NCBI GenBank assembly: GCA_030621215.1 | Contig: JAUXIC010000006.1 | Location: 1-32,941, forward strand | Source: Caldisericota bacterium | GTDB taxonomy: Bacteria > Caldisericota > Caldisericia > Caldisericales > Caldisericaceae | DNA length: 32,941 nucleotides | Reading direction: 5' to 3' | Part shown: positions 14,830 through 23,314 of the stretch, in pieces | Layout of the letters: every line of letters starts with the position of its first letter | How positions within the stretch are numbered: position 1 is the first letter of the stretch | Position numbers and translations under genes: made by a program | The notes under the pieces: generated by a model | The model's database searches: none | What the model was told of the DNA's origin: nothing | The model's input: only the letters and a program-made list of their open reading frames with translations

Positions 14830-16365
14830 TTATTTCTGAGCGCTCTCAAAACCTTCTAATTTCCTTTCTTCTCCTTCTGCCATATGTTCCCATTCTGCCT
14901 CAGCTTTTGCCCAGGCTTCTTCAGTTGCTTCTTTTTCCCAGTAGGTTAATCCTCGCTCTTTCCTTGTTGCGCCAGGAAGTGAGTTGTCAAGGATCATTGC
15001 AATAATTGCTGAAACAGCCATTGCCGTAGTAAGGATTGTCTGAAGAATCATTCCCAATGTGCCACTAACAGTTCCGATAGCTCCCCAGCTTATTGGGTTC
15101 GCCTGGAATGCAACACGGACTGACAAGCCACTAAATAATGCTAAACCAAGAATAAACAGATTTCTCGAATTGTTAAGATTCACATATTGAAGGTTTGCAA
15201 GTCCAACCGCTGCAATCAAACCAAAGAGACCAACATACATTGCTCCGACAACTGGACCAGGAAGTGACGCAAAAACTGCGCCTATTTTCCCAAGAACCGG
15301 GATAATAAGCATAATAATTGCACCACATCTTATAACCCTTCTTGAAGCAACTCTTGTGATACCCATAGCCCCGATGTTCTCTGAATACGAGGTCGTTCCG
15401 CTTCCGGACTGAAGCATTCCAGCAACAAGACAACCTATACCTTCAGCACCAATACCTTTTGAAATCATCCGCTCTGTTGGTGGCGGAGCTTCAGATATCT
15501 TTGCGCATGAGTGATAATCTCCAATAGATTCTACCATTGAAGCAAGGTAAGCAGCAAGCATACCAAAACTACCTGCTATCAACAGGGAAGTATTGGTTGG
15601 GAATCCCCATTTGAATGGAATAAGAGGTCTTATACAAAACCAGGGAGCTGCTGCAATGTTCTGGAAAGCACTAGTTAAATTTGCAGGGTTCCCTGCAGGA
15701 ATCCATCCTGTAAGAGTTCCAATAACTGCACAAATCCAGCCCAGAGCTATTGCCGATATAACAGGGAAGAGTAAGAAAAATCTGGATCTTCTTGAATAAA
15801 CCTGAGAAAAGACAATTAATGCAACAAGTGTGATCATAGAAATTATCCAGTTTCCAGCCATAAATGGTGCACCTGTTTCAAAGAGAGCCAATCCAATCAT
15901 AGCAATCGTAGGACCTATTACAAGAGGTCCAATAAATTTCTTTATTTTGCCTATTGCGCCAGAATAGCCAATGATAATTTCAAAAACTGATGCAAACATA
16001 ATTGCTGCCGCAACATTTTGAATGGCCATCTGCCAATTTCCTCCCTGAGCCTGCACCATTCCTATAATAGCAAAAGTGGGTCCAAGGAAAGAAAAACTTC
16101 CTCCCTGTACAATAGGGAGTTTGTTACCTAAAAATTGCTGAAACAAAGTTGCCAATCCGCTCGCAAAGAAAACAGTACCAATAAGGATTGCAAGCTGGTC
16201 TGGCGGAAATCCCATCGCGCCTCCTACGATAAGAGGGATACTAACAGTAGCCCCAAACATCGTAAGATAATGCTGAAAACCTAAGAAAAATGATAAAGTC
16301 CAACGCGGTTTACTTCCTATTGGATAGATCACCCAACTAGAAGATTCAATTTGTTCGTTTGCCAT
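14830..16365 (-). CDS. NCS2-family (uracil/xanthine/urate) permease
   Basis: LSFFLGFQHYLTMFGATVSIPLIVGGA, QGGSFSFLGPTFAI, YLASMVESIGDYHSCAKI, GCLVAGMLQSGSGTTSYSENIGAMGITRVASRRV. Confidence 0.95.
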   Translation of the reverse strand: MANEQIESSSWVIYPIGSKPRWTLSFFLGFQHYLTMFGATVSIPLIVGGAMGFPPDQLAILIGTVFFASGLATLFQQFLGNKLPIVQGGSFSFLGPTFAIIGMVQAQGGNWQMAIQNVAAAIMFASVFEIIIGYSGAIGKIKKFIGPLVIGPTIAMIGLALFETGAPFMAGNWIISMITLVALIVFSQVYSRRSRFFLLFPVISAIALGWICAVIGTLTGWIPAGNPANLTSAFQNIAAAPWFCIRPLIPFKWGFPTNTSLLIAGSFGMLAAYLASMVESIGDYHSCAKISEAPPPTERMISKGIGAEGIGCLVAGMLQSGSGTTSYSENIGAMGITRVASRRVIRCGAIIMLIIPVLGKIGAVFASLPGPVVGAMYVGLFGLIAAVGLANLQYVNLNNSRNLFILGLALFSGLSVRVAFQANPISWGAIGTVSGTLGMILQTILTTAMAVSAIIAMILDNSLPGATRKERGLTYWEKEATEEAWAKAEAEWEHMAEGEERKLEGFESAQK

Positions 16366-16406
16366 TTAAAGCCTCCTTTAAATTTTTAATCTTTTAAAAC
16401 CTTTTC

Positions 16407-16450
16407 GAGTTTTTTTCCTCTTGCACCCCCTAACTCTTTTTTATGCAAAA
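16407..16450 (-). promoter_or_regulatory. Candidate H-type pseudoknot in the permease mRNA leader
   Basis: Minus-strand TTTTGCA-taaaaaa-GAGTT-aggggg-TGCAAGA-ggaaaaa-AACTC: two interleaved stems. Confidence 0.35.
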
Positions 16451-16499
16451 TTTAATTAAAAATATGTTTTATACAAGGCTTAATATGCAATATATATAA

Positions 16500-16527
16500 A
16501 ATATAACTGTATTTTTATTAAAGTCAA
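16500..16527 (-). promoter_or_regulatory. Sigma70-type promoter for the permease gene
   Basis: Minus strand TTGACT (16522-16527), 16-bp spacer, TATATT (16500-16505). Confidence 0.6.
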
Positions 16528-16683
16528 GTTTTTGAACAAATTATATTCAGTTAAATGGCAAATACTATTTCAAAAAAAATCTTCAGAGGATAAAATCTCA
16601 AGCTAAAAATAGAGAGCTAATCTTTTCAAAATTAAAATACACAGCGGGAAAACTCTTGCAAAAAAACGGACTATATATCCTGT

Positions 16684-18258
16684 TTATCCAAGTAAATCTT
16701 TTAGGCTATGAATTTTTATCCCCTGATAAGACGTAATCTTTGGGATGTCCGATACCACAACATCTTTTGCTTTTATCTTTTTGGCAATAAGTATAGCTTC
16801 CGCTGTACTTATTTTAGAGCCAATTCTATGCGCAAGGTCGTCTATAAAATTTATTTCAATCGAAGTTAAAGCAATAACCCCTATTCTGTATTTTATCTTA
16901 ATGTCTTCCTCTATCTGTGATTGAGCAGATACTGAAACAAATGCCTGGTTCAGATATTCGGTCTTTTTTAATTTTAACAACTCTAATAATGAATCAGCAT
17001 CCAACACAACGCCACTTCTAAAAGCCTGGGGAGGAGAAGGAATTTTTTCCTGTTGAGGTTCTTTGACAGCTTTTCCCTCTTCCTTGCCGGCCTTTTCAGG
17101 AACTGCAGGCCCTTTTGCCTGTTCTTCCTCGCCTTCCAGTAACTCCTGCTGAAGAGATTCACGTCGTACTTTCTCAAGCAAAAGATCAAGAGCGCTTTTT
17201 GCTTCCTCCGGAACCTCTTCCTCTATTTCTTTAGCTGGAATGGTTTTCTCCTTAGAAACAGCGGGTTCCTTTACTTCTTCCTTTAGGTCCGTCCCTGCAT
17301 CGCGCTTTTCAGGTTTCTCTTTTTCCTCTGTTTCTAATTTTTCTTTAACCTCATTTGCCGGCTCTTTCGGTAATTCAGTTTCTTTTTCTAATTCCGAAGG
17401 TTTCACACCTAGTTTCTTTGCTTCTACTTCTTTATCTGATGGAGAGATTGCTTCTTTTGTTTTATCAATCTCGCTGGGAATTTGCTCGATAACTATTTTT
17501 TCAGCCTGTTCCTTTTCTTCTGATGGCCTTTTTTCTTCTTCCCTCAAAGCAGGAGGAACAGGTTCTTTTACTTCCAAGGGCTTGTCCTTTGTTTGCATCT
17601 TGCTTTTTGAATCAATTTTCTCGTCTCTCTTTGTCCCATAAGGAATCCTTACTCCATAAGGCGCCTTCCTCTTACCAAGCTCTGGAACGGGCTCTTCTTT
17701 CCCAGTCTTTTCAGAAGCAGGAATTGTCATTGTCTTTTTATCAATCTCATAATCAATTTTAACTGCTTCTTTTTCTTCCAATACTTTCACATTAAAAGAA
17801 GGTATTTTTCTTTGTGATTCTTCCAATTTAATAATGGGAATTGGCTTCTTTCGTTTTCTTTTTGAAATGAATAAAAGAATAACCAACGCTAAAAGAATAT
17901 AAAAGAGAGTTTTAGCGAGCGTATCCGCGCTAACATCAGGCAGGTAAGTATGTATATATGGATACATTAATTCAGCTGCAGGAAGAAAAAATTCAACAAT
18001 TTTTTCTGAAAGATTTTCAAAAAACGGGATTATGTTTCTATAAAACTCCTGCATTGTGCTTGAAACATCTTCTAACAATCCAGAATTAATAACAGAAGAA
18101 AGAACAATGGTATTGGCTGAAGAATCCACTGCTCTAGTCGAAAAACTGCTAAGGATATTCCTGGCGTAAGGCAATACGGAACCGTTCAGGTGCACGTTAC
18201 CGGATATTAAACTCAACATAATCATTATGGCTATCACACTGTATGCAAATTTCCGCAT
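16684..18258 (-). CDS. Membrane-anchored protein with long Lys/Glu/Pro-rich linker and C-terminal PIN-like domain
   Basis: ATG at 18258 preceded by AAAGGAGGCAGGAG (track start 18330). Signal/TM at N-terminus, second TM LAKTLFYILLALVILLFISKRKRKK, ~280-aa low-complexity linker, C-terminus VVLDADSLLELLK...ISTAEAILIAKKIKAKDVVVSDIPKITSYQGIKIHSLKDLL. Confidence 0.75.
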   Translation of the reverse strand: MRKFAYSVIAIMIMLSLISGNVHLNGSVLPYARNILSSFSTRAVDSSANTIVLSSVINSGLLEDVSSTMQEFYRNIIPFFENLSEKIVEFFLPAAELMYPYIHTYLPDVSADTLAKTLFYILLALVILLFISKRKRKKPIPIIKLEESQRKIPSFNVKVLEEKEAVKIDYEIDKKTMTIPASEKTGKEEPVPELGKRKAPYGVRIPYGTKRDEKIDSKSKMQTKDKPLEVKEPVPPALREEEKRPSEEKEQAEKIVIEQIPSEIDKTKEAISPSDKEVEAKKLGVKPSELEKETELPKEPANEVKEKLETEEKEKPEKRDAGTDLKEEVKEPAVSKEKTIPAKEIEEEVPEEAKSALDLLLEKVRRESLQQELLEGEEEQAKGPAVPEKAGKEEGKAVKEPQQEKIPSPPQAFRSGVVLDADSLLELLKLKKTEYLNQAFVSVSAQSQIEEDIKIKYRIGVIALTSIEINFIDDLAHRIGSKISTAEAILIAKKIKAKDVVVSDIPKITSYQGIKIHSLKDLLG

Positions 18259-18304
18259 CTCCTGCCTCCTTTTCCATTGTATCGATTTAAAAAATAATTT
18301 CAAT

Positions 18305-18604
18305 TTAATTTTCACTGGTTTTCTTTTCAAAATCTTCTAAAACTTTTTTAATTTTTTCTGTAGTTGCCGCGCCCCCCACGATGCAAACATCAACAGGAGC
18401 CCGCTTTTCGCCTATTGCCTCCGCACAGGGATGGCATCCGGGAAAACCACAGGCACTACATTCTCCGTGAGGTAAAACATCATAAATTGCTTTAAATAGC
18501 GGATTTTCCTCTACCTTATATTTCTCTGCAAAATAGCCAAGCAATGCGCCGAAAAAAGCACTAAAACCACCAACTGTCACTACGGAAATAATAAAAGTTT
18601 TCAT
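18305..18604 (-). CDS. rnfB: RnfB-like protein, truncated (TM helix plus one 4Fe-4S domain)
   Basis: LPHGECSACGFPGCHPCAEAIGEKRAPVDVCIVGG, C-x2-C-x4-C...C as in RnfB; only 99 aa, no 2x[4Fe-4S] domain. Confidence 0.85.
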   Translation of the reverse strand: MKTFIISVVTVGGFSAFFGALLGYFAEKYKVEENPLFKAIYDVLPHGECSACGFPGCHPCAEAIGEKRAPVDVCIVGGAATTEKIKKVLEDFEKKTSEN

Positions 18605-18614
18605 CCCATATCCC

Positions 18615-19205
18615 TCATTTTATCATTCCCTGAAATCCCATAAACGCAAGAGCAACAATCCCTGATACCATATATGCAATAGCCTTGCCTTTGAAAAAAT
18701 CAGGGAGTTCTGAGTTGCGCAAACGCTCTCTTATGCCAGCAAGAATTAACATAGCCATAAAATAACCGATTGCCGCGCCAATTGCCTCAACAATGGACTC
18801 CACAAAATCAAAACCTTGAAGAGAATTGATAAAGGTAACTCCCAATATAAGGCAATTTGTTGCAATAAGAGGAAGATATATGCCCATTGCCTTGTATAAA
18901 TGAGGAGACATTTTTCTAATATAAATCTCTACAAGCCCAACCAGTGACCCAATTACAAGTATAAACGACACAATCTGGAGGAACGGCTGAAGATTGAATG
19001 GAATTAATATCCAACGATCAATAATCCATGTCACAGCAGCAGCAAGCACTGTCACAAATGTCACTGCATACCCCATACCAATAGAAGCATGCATATCGTC
19101 CGTAAGGCCTATATATGAACATAAGCCAAGAAATTGTAACAACACAATGTTATTTACAAAAGCCGATGCAACAAAAATTTTACCGAGGTTTGCCAAATAA
19201 CTCAT
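18615..19205 (-). CDS. rnfA: RnfA, ion-translocating Rnf complex subunit
   Basis: FVASAFVNNIVLLQFLGLCSYIGLTDDMHASIGMGYAVTFV; polytopic. Confidence 0.95.
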   Translation of the reverse strand: MSYLANLGKIFVASAFVNNIVLLQFLGLCSYIGLTDDMHASIGMGYAVTFVTVLAAAVTWIIDRWILIPFNLQPFLQIVSFILVIGSLVGLVEIYIRKMSPHLYKAMGIYLPLIATNCLILGVTFINSLQGFDFVESIVEAIGAAIGYFMAMLILAGIRERLRNSELPDFFKGKAIAYMVSGIVALAFMGFQGMIK

Positions 19206-19807
19206 TTTTTAACCTTCTTCTTTCTTAAGGTAAATTCAAGCCATCCTACAAGCACGCCTAAAATAAGAAATCCAGCAGGTGGCAGAATCATAACAAGCGC
19301 GGGGCTATATGATGCAGGAAACACTCTAAAGCCTGCTATAGTGCCGTTACCAAACACTTCCCTGACAGCAGCCATTACAATAATTACCCAGCCATAGCCA
19401 ATACTCATTCCAATGCCGTCAAAAATAGAATCTACAATAGAATTCTGATAAGAAAATGCCTCTGCCCTTCCAATAATAATGCAGTTTACAACAACAAGAA
19501 AGATATAGAGTTTGATTGCCTCATAAATTGAGTTGAAATACGCTCTGGAGAGAAGTGTGGCAATTGTTGTAAAAGTGGCAATAACCACAACAAATATAGG
19601 CACCCTGATATCTACAGGGATAACCTTTCTTAACAAAGAAATGATGATTTCTGAAAATATCAAAACAAAACTGAAAACAAATGTCATCAGTAAAGCATTT
19701 TGCACAGAATTGGTTACAGCAACAACAGAACATAATCCAATGGCAAGAATAAGTATCGGATTCGCCGGAGTAATCCCGTTCCAGACAATTCTCCAGTATT
19801 TTTTCAT
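19202..19807 (-). CDS. rnfE: RnfE, ion-translocating Rnf complex subunit
   Basis: NGITPANPILILAIGLCSVVAVTNSVQNALLM...NCIIIGRAEAFSYQNSIVDSIFDGIGMSIGYGW. Confidence 0.95.
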   Translation of the reverse strand: MKKYWRIVWNGITPANPILILAIGLCSVVAVTNSVQNALLMTFVFSFVLIFSEIIISLLRKVIPVDIRVPIFVVVIATFTTIATLLSRAYFNSIYEAIKLYIFLVVVNCIIIGRAEAFSYQNSIVDSIFDGIGMSIGYGWVIIVMAAVREVFGNGTIAGFRVFPASYSPALVMILPPAGFLILGVLVGWLEFTLRKKKVKK

Positions 19808-20400
19808 TCCGGTCCCTTCATTTCTTTAAAATAATTATGCGCAACTTTCCCGGCTGCTTTTACTCCTTTTGCAATAGCGTCAGAAGTAATTGTAGCTCCT
19901 GTAACAGCAATGACGTCTTCCTTGGGCACAAAATTATCAGAACATTTCTTACCCTTAAACTGGCCAAGAAATGATAATTTATTTTCCTTATCCACATAAT
20001 AATCAGGGTTAGAAGCGTTTGCGCCGAGTCCCGGAGTTTCAAGACTTTCCAAAATCTTGACTCCACTTATAGTTCCGTCTTTTCTTGCTCCCACAAGCAT
20101 TTTAATCGGAGCCTGACTACCGGGAGATGTAACCTGCAAAACTAATCCGATAATTTCCTCACCAGATTTGACAATATATACATCATCAATTTGCACAGCC
20201 GAATCAGTCAATCCAGATGTCTCATTTAACTTTTCAAATTGATAATCTCCAGGAAAAACTTCTGAAAGTCCTGACTGCAATATCCGTGCATCCTGCGCGC
20301 TTATAACCGGTCCGGTGACCTCATAAACAGCTGCCAGAGCGCCGCCCGATATCGCACCTATAACGCCGAGTATTAATGTTAATTTTAGTATTTTATTCAT
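19804..20400 (-). CDS. rnfG: RnfG, covalent-FMN Rnf subunit
   Basis: N-terminal TM; SLETPGLGANA...; FMN attachment motif VTGATITSDAIAKGV. Confidence 0.93.
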   Translation of the reverse strand: MNKILKLTLILGVIGAISGGALAAVYEVTGPVISAQDARILQSGLSEVFPGDYQFEKLNETSGLTDSAVQIDDVYIVKSGEEIIGLVLQVTSPGSQAPIKMLVGARKDGTISGVKILESLETPGLGANASNPDYYVDKENKLSFLGQFKGKKCSDNFVPKEDVIAVTGATITSDAIAKGVKAAGKVAHNYFKEMKGPE

Positions 20401-21398
20401 ATACTTACCTTTCTTTTCGGAGCAAAATGACCATATACCCTTGGAAGCATTTTATCGAAAAATGGCACAAAGCAATTCATAATTAATATTGAAAACATAA
20501 CTCCCTCAGGAGAAGCACCAAATTGCCTGAAAATAACGGTCAGGACTCCTAATGAAATGCCATACCATAATCGTCCCTTAATAGTAATGGGAGAAGAACT
20601 ATAATCTGTCGCCATAAAAAATGCACCAAGAAACAAACCACCTGAAAGAATAGAAAAAATAGGGTCTCTGTTAAAAACAGCGGAGAGGACAAAAACGGTT
20701 CCAATGAAACCAGCAGGAATACGCCAATCAATAATTCTTTTTACAATAAGAACAATCCCGCCCAGAAGTAAAAGCAATGCAGATGTTTCCCCAATCGAAC
20801 CAGCTACATTACCCAAAAAAAGGGATTTATACATGATTAACCTGGAACCATCAAACATTGTAAGTAAATCAGAAAATCCTTTCAATTTTATAATATTAAG
20901 CGGAGTAGCCGTTGTAATGATATCTGTAGGAGGAAAAACACTTTGCGTAAAAGGTTTTACCCATATCGTCATATAAGTAGGCCAGGAAATCATAAGGAAT
21001 GCCCTTCCAACGAGTGCCGGGTTAAAGGGATTGGAACCTACGCCGCCAAAAATCCATTTTCCAAGTATTATTGCTACAAAAGCACCTACTGCCACCATCC
21101 AGTACGGTGAAGACGGTGGAAGGGTCAGTGCCAGGAGTAATCCCGTAACTGCAGCAGACAGATCATGTACTGTCGCCTTTTTCCTGAACATCAAGCAGCT
21201 TAGATACTCGGCAACAATTGCAGACAAAATGGAAACGATAATAACGCCTAATGTATGCCCAATTCCAAAAAAATACAGCCCTGCTATTGTAGCAGGCACA
21301 AGAGCGATCAAAACAGCTCTCATAATGAAAGAAACTCTTGCTTTATCGCGAATGTGTGGAGAAGATGTTACAACAAGATCAACTAAATTTTCATCCAT
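20397..21398 (-). CDS. rnfD: RnfD, covalent-FMN membrane subunit
   Basis: SPHIRDKARVSFIM, GGVGSNPFNPALVGRAFL, DIITTATPLNIIK flavinylation-type motif. Confidence 0.94.
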   Translation of the reverse strand: MDENLVDLVVTSSPHIRDKARVSFIMRAVLIALVPATIAGLYFFGIGHTLGVIIVSILSAIVAEYLSCLMFRKKATVHDLSAAVTGLLLALTLPPSSPYWMVAVGAFVAIILGKWIFGGVGSNPFNPALVGRAFLMISWPTYMTIWVKPFTQSVFPPTDIITTATPLNIIKLKGFSDLLTMFDGSRLIMYKSLFLGNVAGSIGETSALLLLLGGIVLIVKRIIDWRIPAGFIGTVFVLSAVFNRDPIFSILSGGLFLGAFFMATDYSSSPITIKGRLWYGISLGVLTVIFRQFGASPEGVMFSILIMNCFVPFFDKMLPRVYGHFAPKRKVSI

Positions 21399-22824
21399 CA
21401 GCTTTTCCCCCTTCGTCCAGTTTCTCCTTCGCTTCTTGTGCTTTTTTTTCCTTTAACGCTTTTATTTTTTCAAATGCAGCCTGCTTAGCTGCTTCAATTT
21501 TTCTCTGTTTGAGAATTTTCTGTTTAGCATTTCTCACATTTTCAGTAAGGTATCTCTTTGAAGGACAGACATACGAGCAAACTCCGCATTCTATGCAATC
21601 AGTTGCGTTTAGAGTCTCTGTTAGTTTTATATCATTTCTTCGCCAAGCGTGGTCAATAAGAAGAGGCATAAGCCCGGTAGGACACCAGTCTATGCAACGC
21701 GAACACCGTATACATGGCATCTCCTCTTGCGGAGCCATCTCAAGTGCTTCTTCCCCAAAAAATAAAATTCCGGATGTACCTTTCGTTACTGGCACTTCTA
21801 CTGTAGATTGAGCAATCCCCATCATAGGCCCACCAAAAACAAGCTTACGTAATTTCCTGGTAAGCCCGCCCGTCTGCTGTATTATATCTGTCACAGTAGT
21901 ACCTATTCTTATAGTGTAATTCCCCGGTTTTTTAATCGCAGGACCTGAAACAGTAACGCCTCGTTCGATCAGCGGCTTTCCTTCAAATACTGCTTCAGAA
22001 ATAGCTTTTAGTGTACCAATGTTCTGTACTATTGCGCCTACTTCAAGAGGCAGTTTTTCAGCAGGAACTTCTTTTCCAAGTACTGCTTTAATAAGCTGTT
22101 TTTCGCCTCCTTGAGGGTATTTTGTTTTTACCAGAACCACTTCTATATTATCCAATCCTCGTTTTTCTACATTCTCTTCAAGTAGTACTGCGGCATTCTT
22201 TTTGTTATCTTCTATTGCGATAATACCACGCTCTGCTCCCGTAATCTTCATTTCAACAAGAAGGCCGTCAATAATTTTTTCCGGGTATTCCATCATCACC
22301 CTGTAGTCTGTTGTAAGATACGGTTCACATTCAGCACCATTCGCAATAATAACATTGATAGTCTTATCCTTGGGAGGAGAGAGTTTTACTGCGGTAGGAA
22401 AGGTCGCACCGCCCATGCCTACTATACCTTTATCCCTTATATTTTTGATAAGATCTTCTCTTGATGACGATTCTAAAGATTTGATGCCTTTCAGGCCACT
22501 AACCCATTTCTTCTTAAAATCATTTTTGATTATAACGCTTTGCGCTCTTATTCCTGAAGGAAGAGGCCTCAATTCTATAGCAACAACTTCGCCTGATATG
22601 GTAGCATGCACAGGAGCAGAAACAAATGCATTCGTACTCCCTAGTACCTGACCAATTTTTACATGATCTCCTACTTTAACAAGTGGAGTATTTGGCGCTC
22701 CGATGTGCTGGCTCAATGGAATAACTGCAACAGCAGGCGGGTCTAAATGGACAAACGGAGCATCTTTCGTTAGTTTATTTTCTTTAGGATGCACTCCGCC
22801 AGTTTTAAAAGTAAATTCCTTCAT
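21391..22824 (-). CDS. rnfC: RnfC, NADH/FMN Rnf subunit with two [4Fe-4S] motifs
   Basis: GMGGATFPTAVKLSPP, IANGAECEPYLTTDYRVM, CIRCSRCIDWCPTGL...CIECGVCSYVCPSKRYL. Confidence 0.95.
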   Translation of the reverse strand: MKEFTFKTGGVHPKENKLTKDAPFVHLDPPAVAVIPLSQHIGAPNTPLVKVGDHVKIGQVLGSTNAFVSAPVHATISGEVVAIELRPLPSGIRAQSVIIKNDFKKKWVSGLKGIKSLESSSREDLIKNIRDKGIVGMGGATFPTAVKLSPPKDKTINVIIANGAECEPYLTTDYRVMMEYPEKIIDGLLVEMKITGAERGIIAIEDNKKNAAVLLEENVEKRGLDNIEVVLVKTKYPQGGEKQLIKAVLGKEVPAEKLPLEVGAIVQNIGTLKAISEAVFEGKPLIERGVTVSGPAIKKPGNYTIRIGTTVTDIIQQTGGLTRKLRKLVFGGPMMGIAQSTVEVPVTKGTSGILFFGEEALEMAPQEEMPCIRCSRCIDWCPTGLMPLLIDHAWRRNDIKLTETLNATDCIECGVCSYVCPSKRYLTENVRNAKQKILKQRKIEAAKQAAFEKIKALKEKKAQEAKEKLDEGGKADG

Positions 22825-22831
22825 TGTTCAC

Positions 22832-23305
22832 TCATTTCTCGCCAAAAATATGCCCGCAGTAAGGGCATATTTTTGCATCTTTATCTACACCCTTTTTACA
22901 CTCATCGCAACATTTTTTTAACTGCGTAAAACACTTGGGGCAATACATATAATCTGAACTAACTTCTTCACCGCATACTGGACATTTCTGGATTTCCCTG
23001 CTTATCATTAATTCATAATACTTTCTTTGCAGTTGCAGCAATTTCTTGTTTAATTTTTCTTCCTCAAGTTCCTCTTTTGTATATGGTGACCGCACTATCA
23101 TATAAAAAAGAAATGGCAATATTCCACCGAAAAGAATTATACATACAGCCCAGATAAGACTTTTTCCGCCGCGAAGACTACTATCCCGATAAACATAAAA
23201 TGTAAGAACGAATATGATAACGAGAGACCCCAATAAGAAAATCCCTACATCAAGAGCACTTATCCATGGAAAACTGCCTCTTAAAAGATTCATTATATAA
23301 TTCAT
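22832..23305 (-). CDS. Membrane protein with PLDc_N-like helices and C-terminal double zinc ribbon
   Basis: Two N-terminal hydrophobic helices; CPVCGEEVSSDYMYCPKC and CDECKKGVDKDAKICPYCG. Confidence 0.8.
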   Translation of the reverse strand: MNYIMNLLRGSFPWISALDVGIFLLGSLVIIFVLTFYVYRDSSLRGGKSLIWAVCIILFGGILPFLFYMIVRSPYTKEELEEEKLNKKLLQLQRKYYELMISREIQKCPVCGEEVSSDYMYCPKCFTQLKKCCDECKKGVDKDAKICPYCGHIFGEK

Positions 23306-23314
23306 ATGTTCAAA

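Noticed and set aside
16664-16683. Terminator after the PIN-like gene (weak GGAT...GTCC hairpin then T7 on the minus strand)
   Set aside because: Stem only about 4 bp with a wobble; not convincing by eye.
17240-17641. 133-aa Ser/Phe-rich plus-strand ORF
   Set aside because: Mirror of the Lys/Glu/Pro-rich linker of the PIN-like protein; low-complexity artefact.
18258-18330. Possibility that RnfB is shortened by a frameshift into the following ORF
   Set aside because: The following ORF encodes a signal/TM protein and no ferredoxin Cys motifs, and it has its own RBS and ATG.
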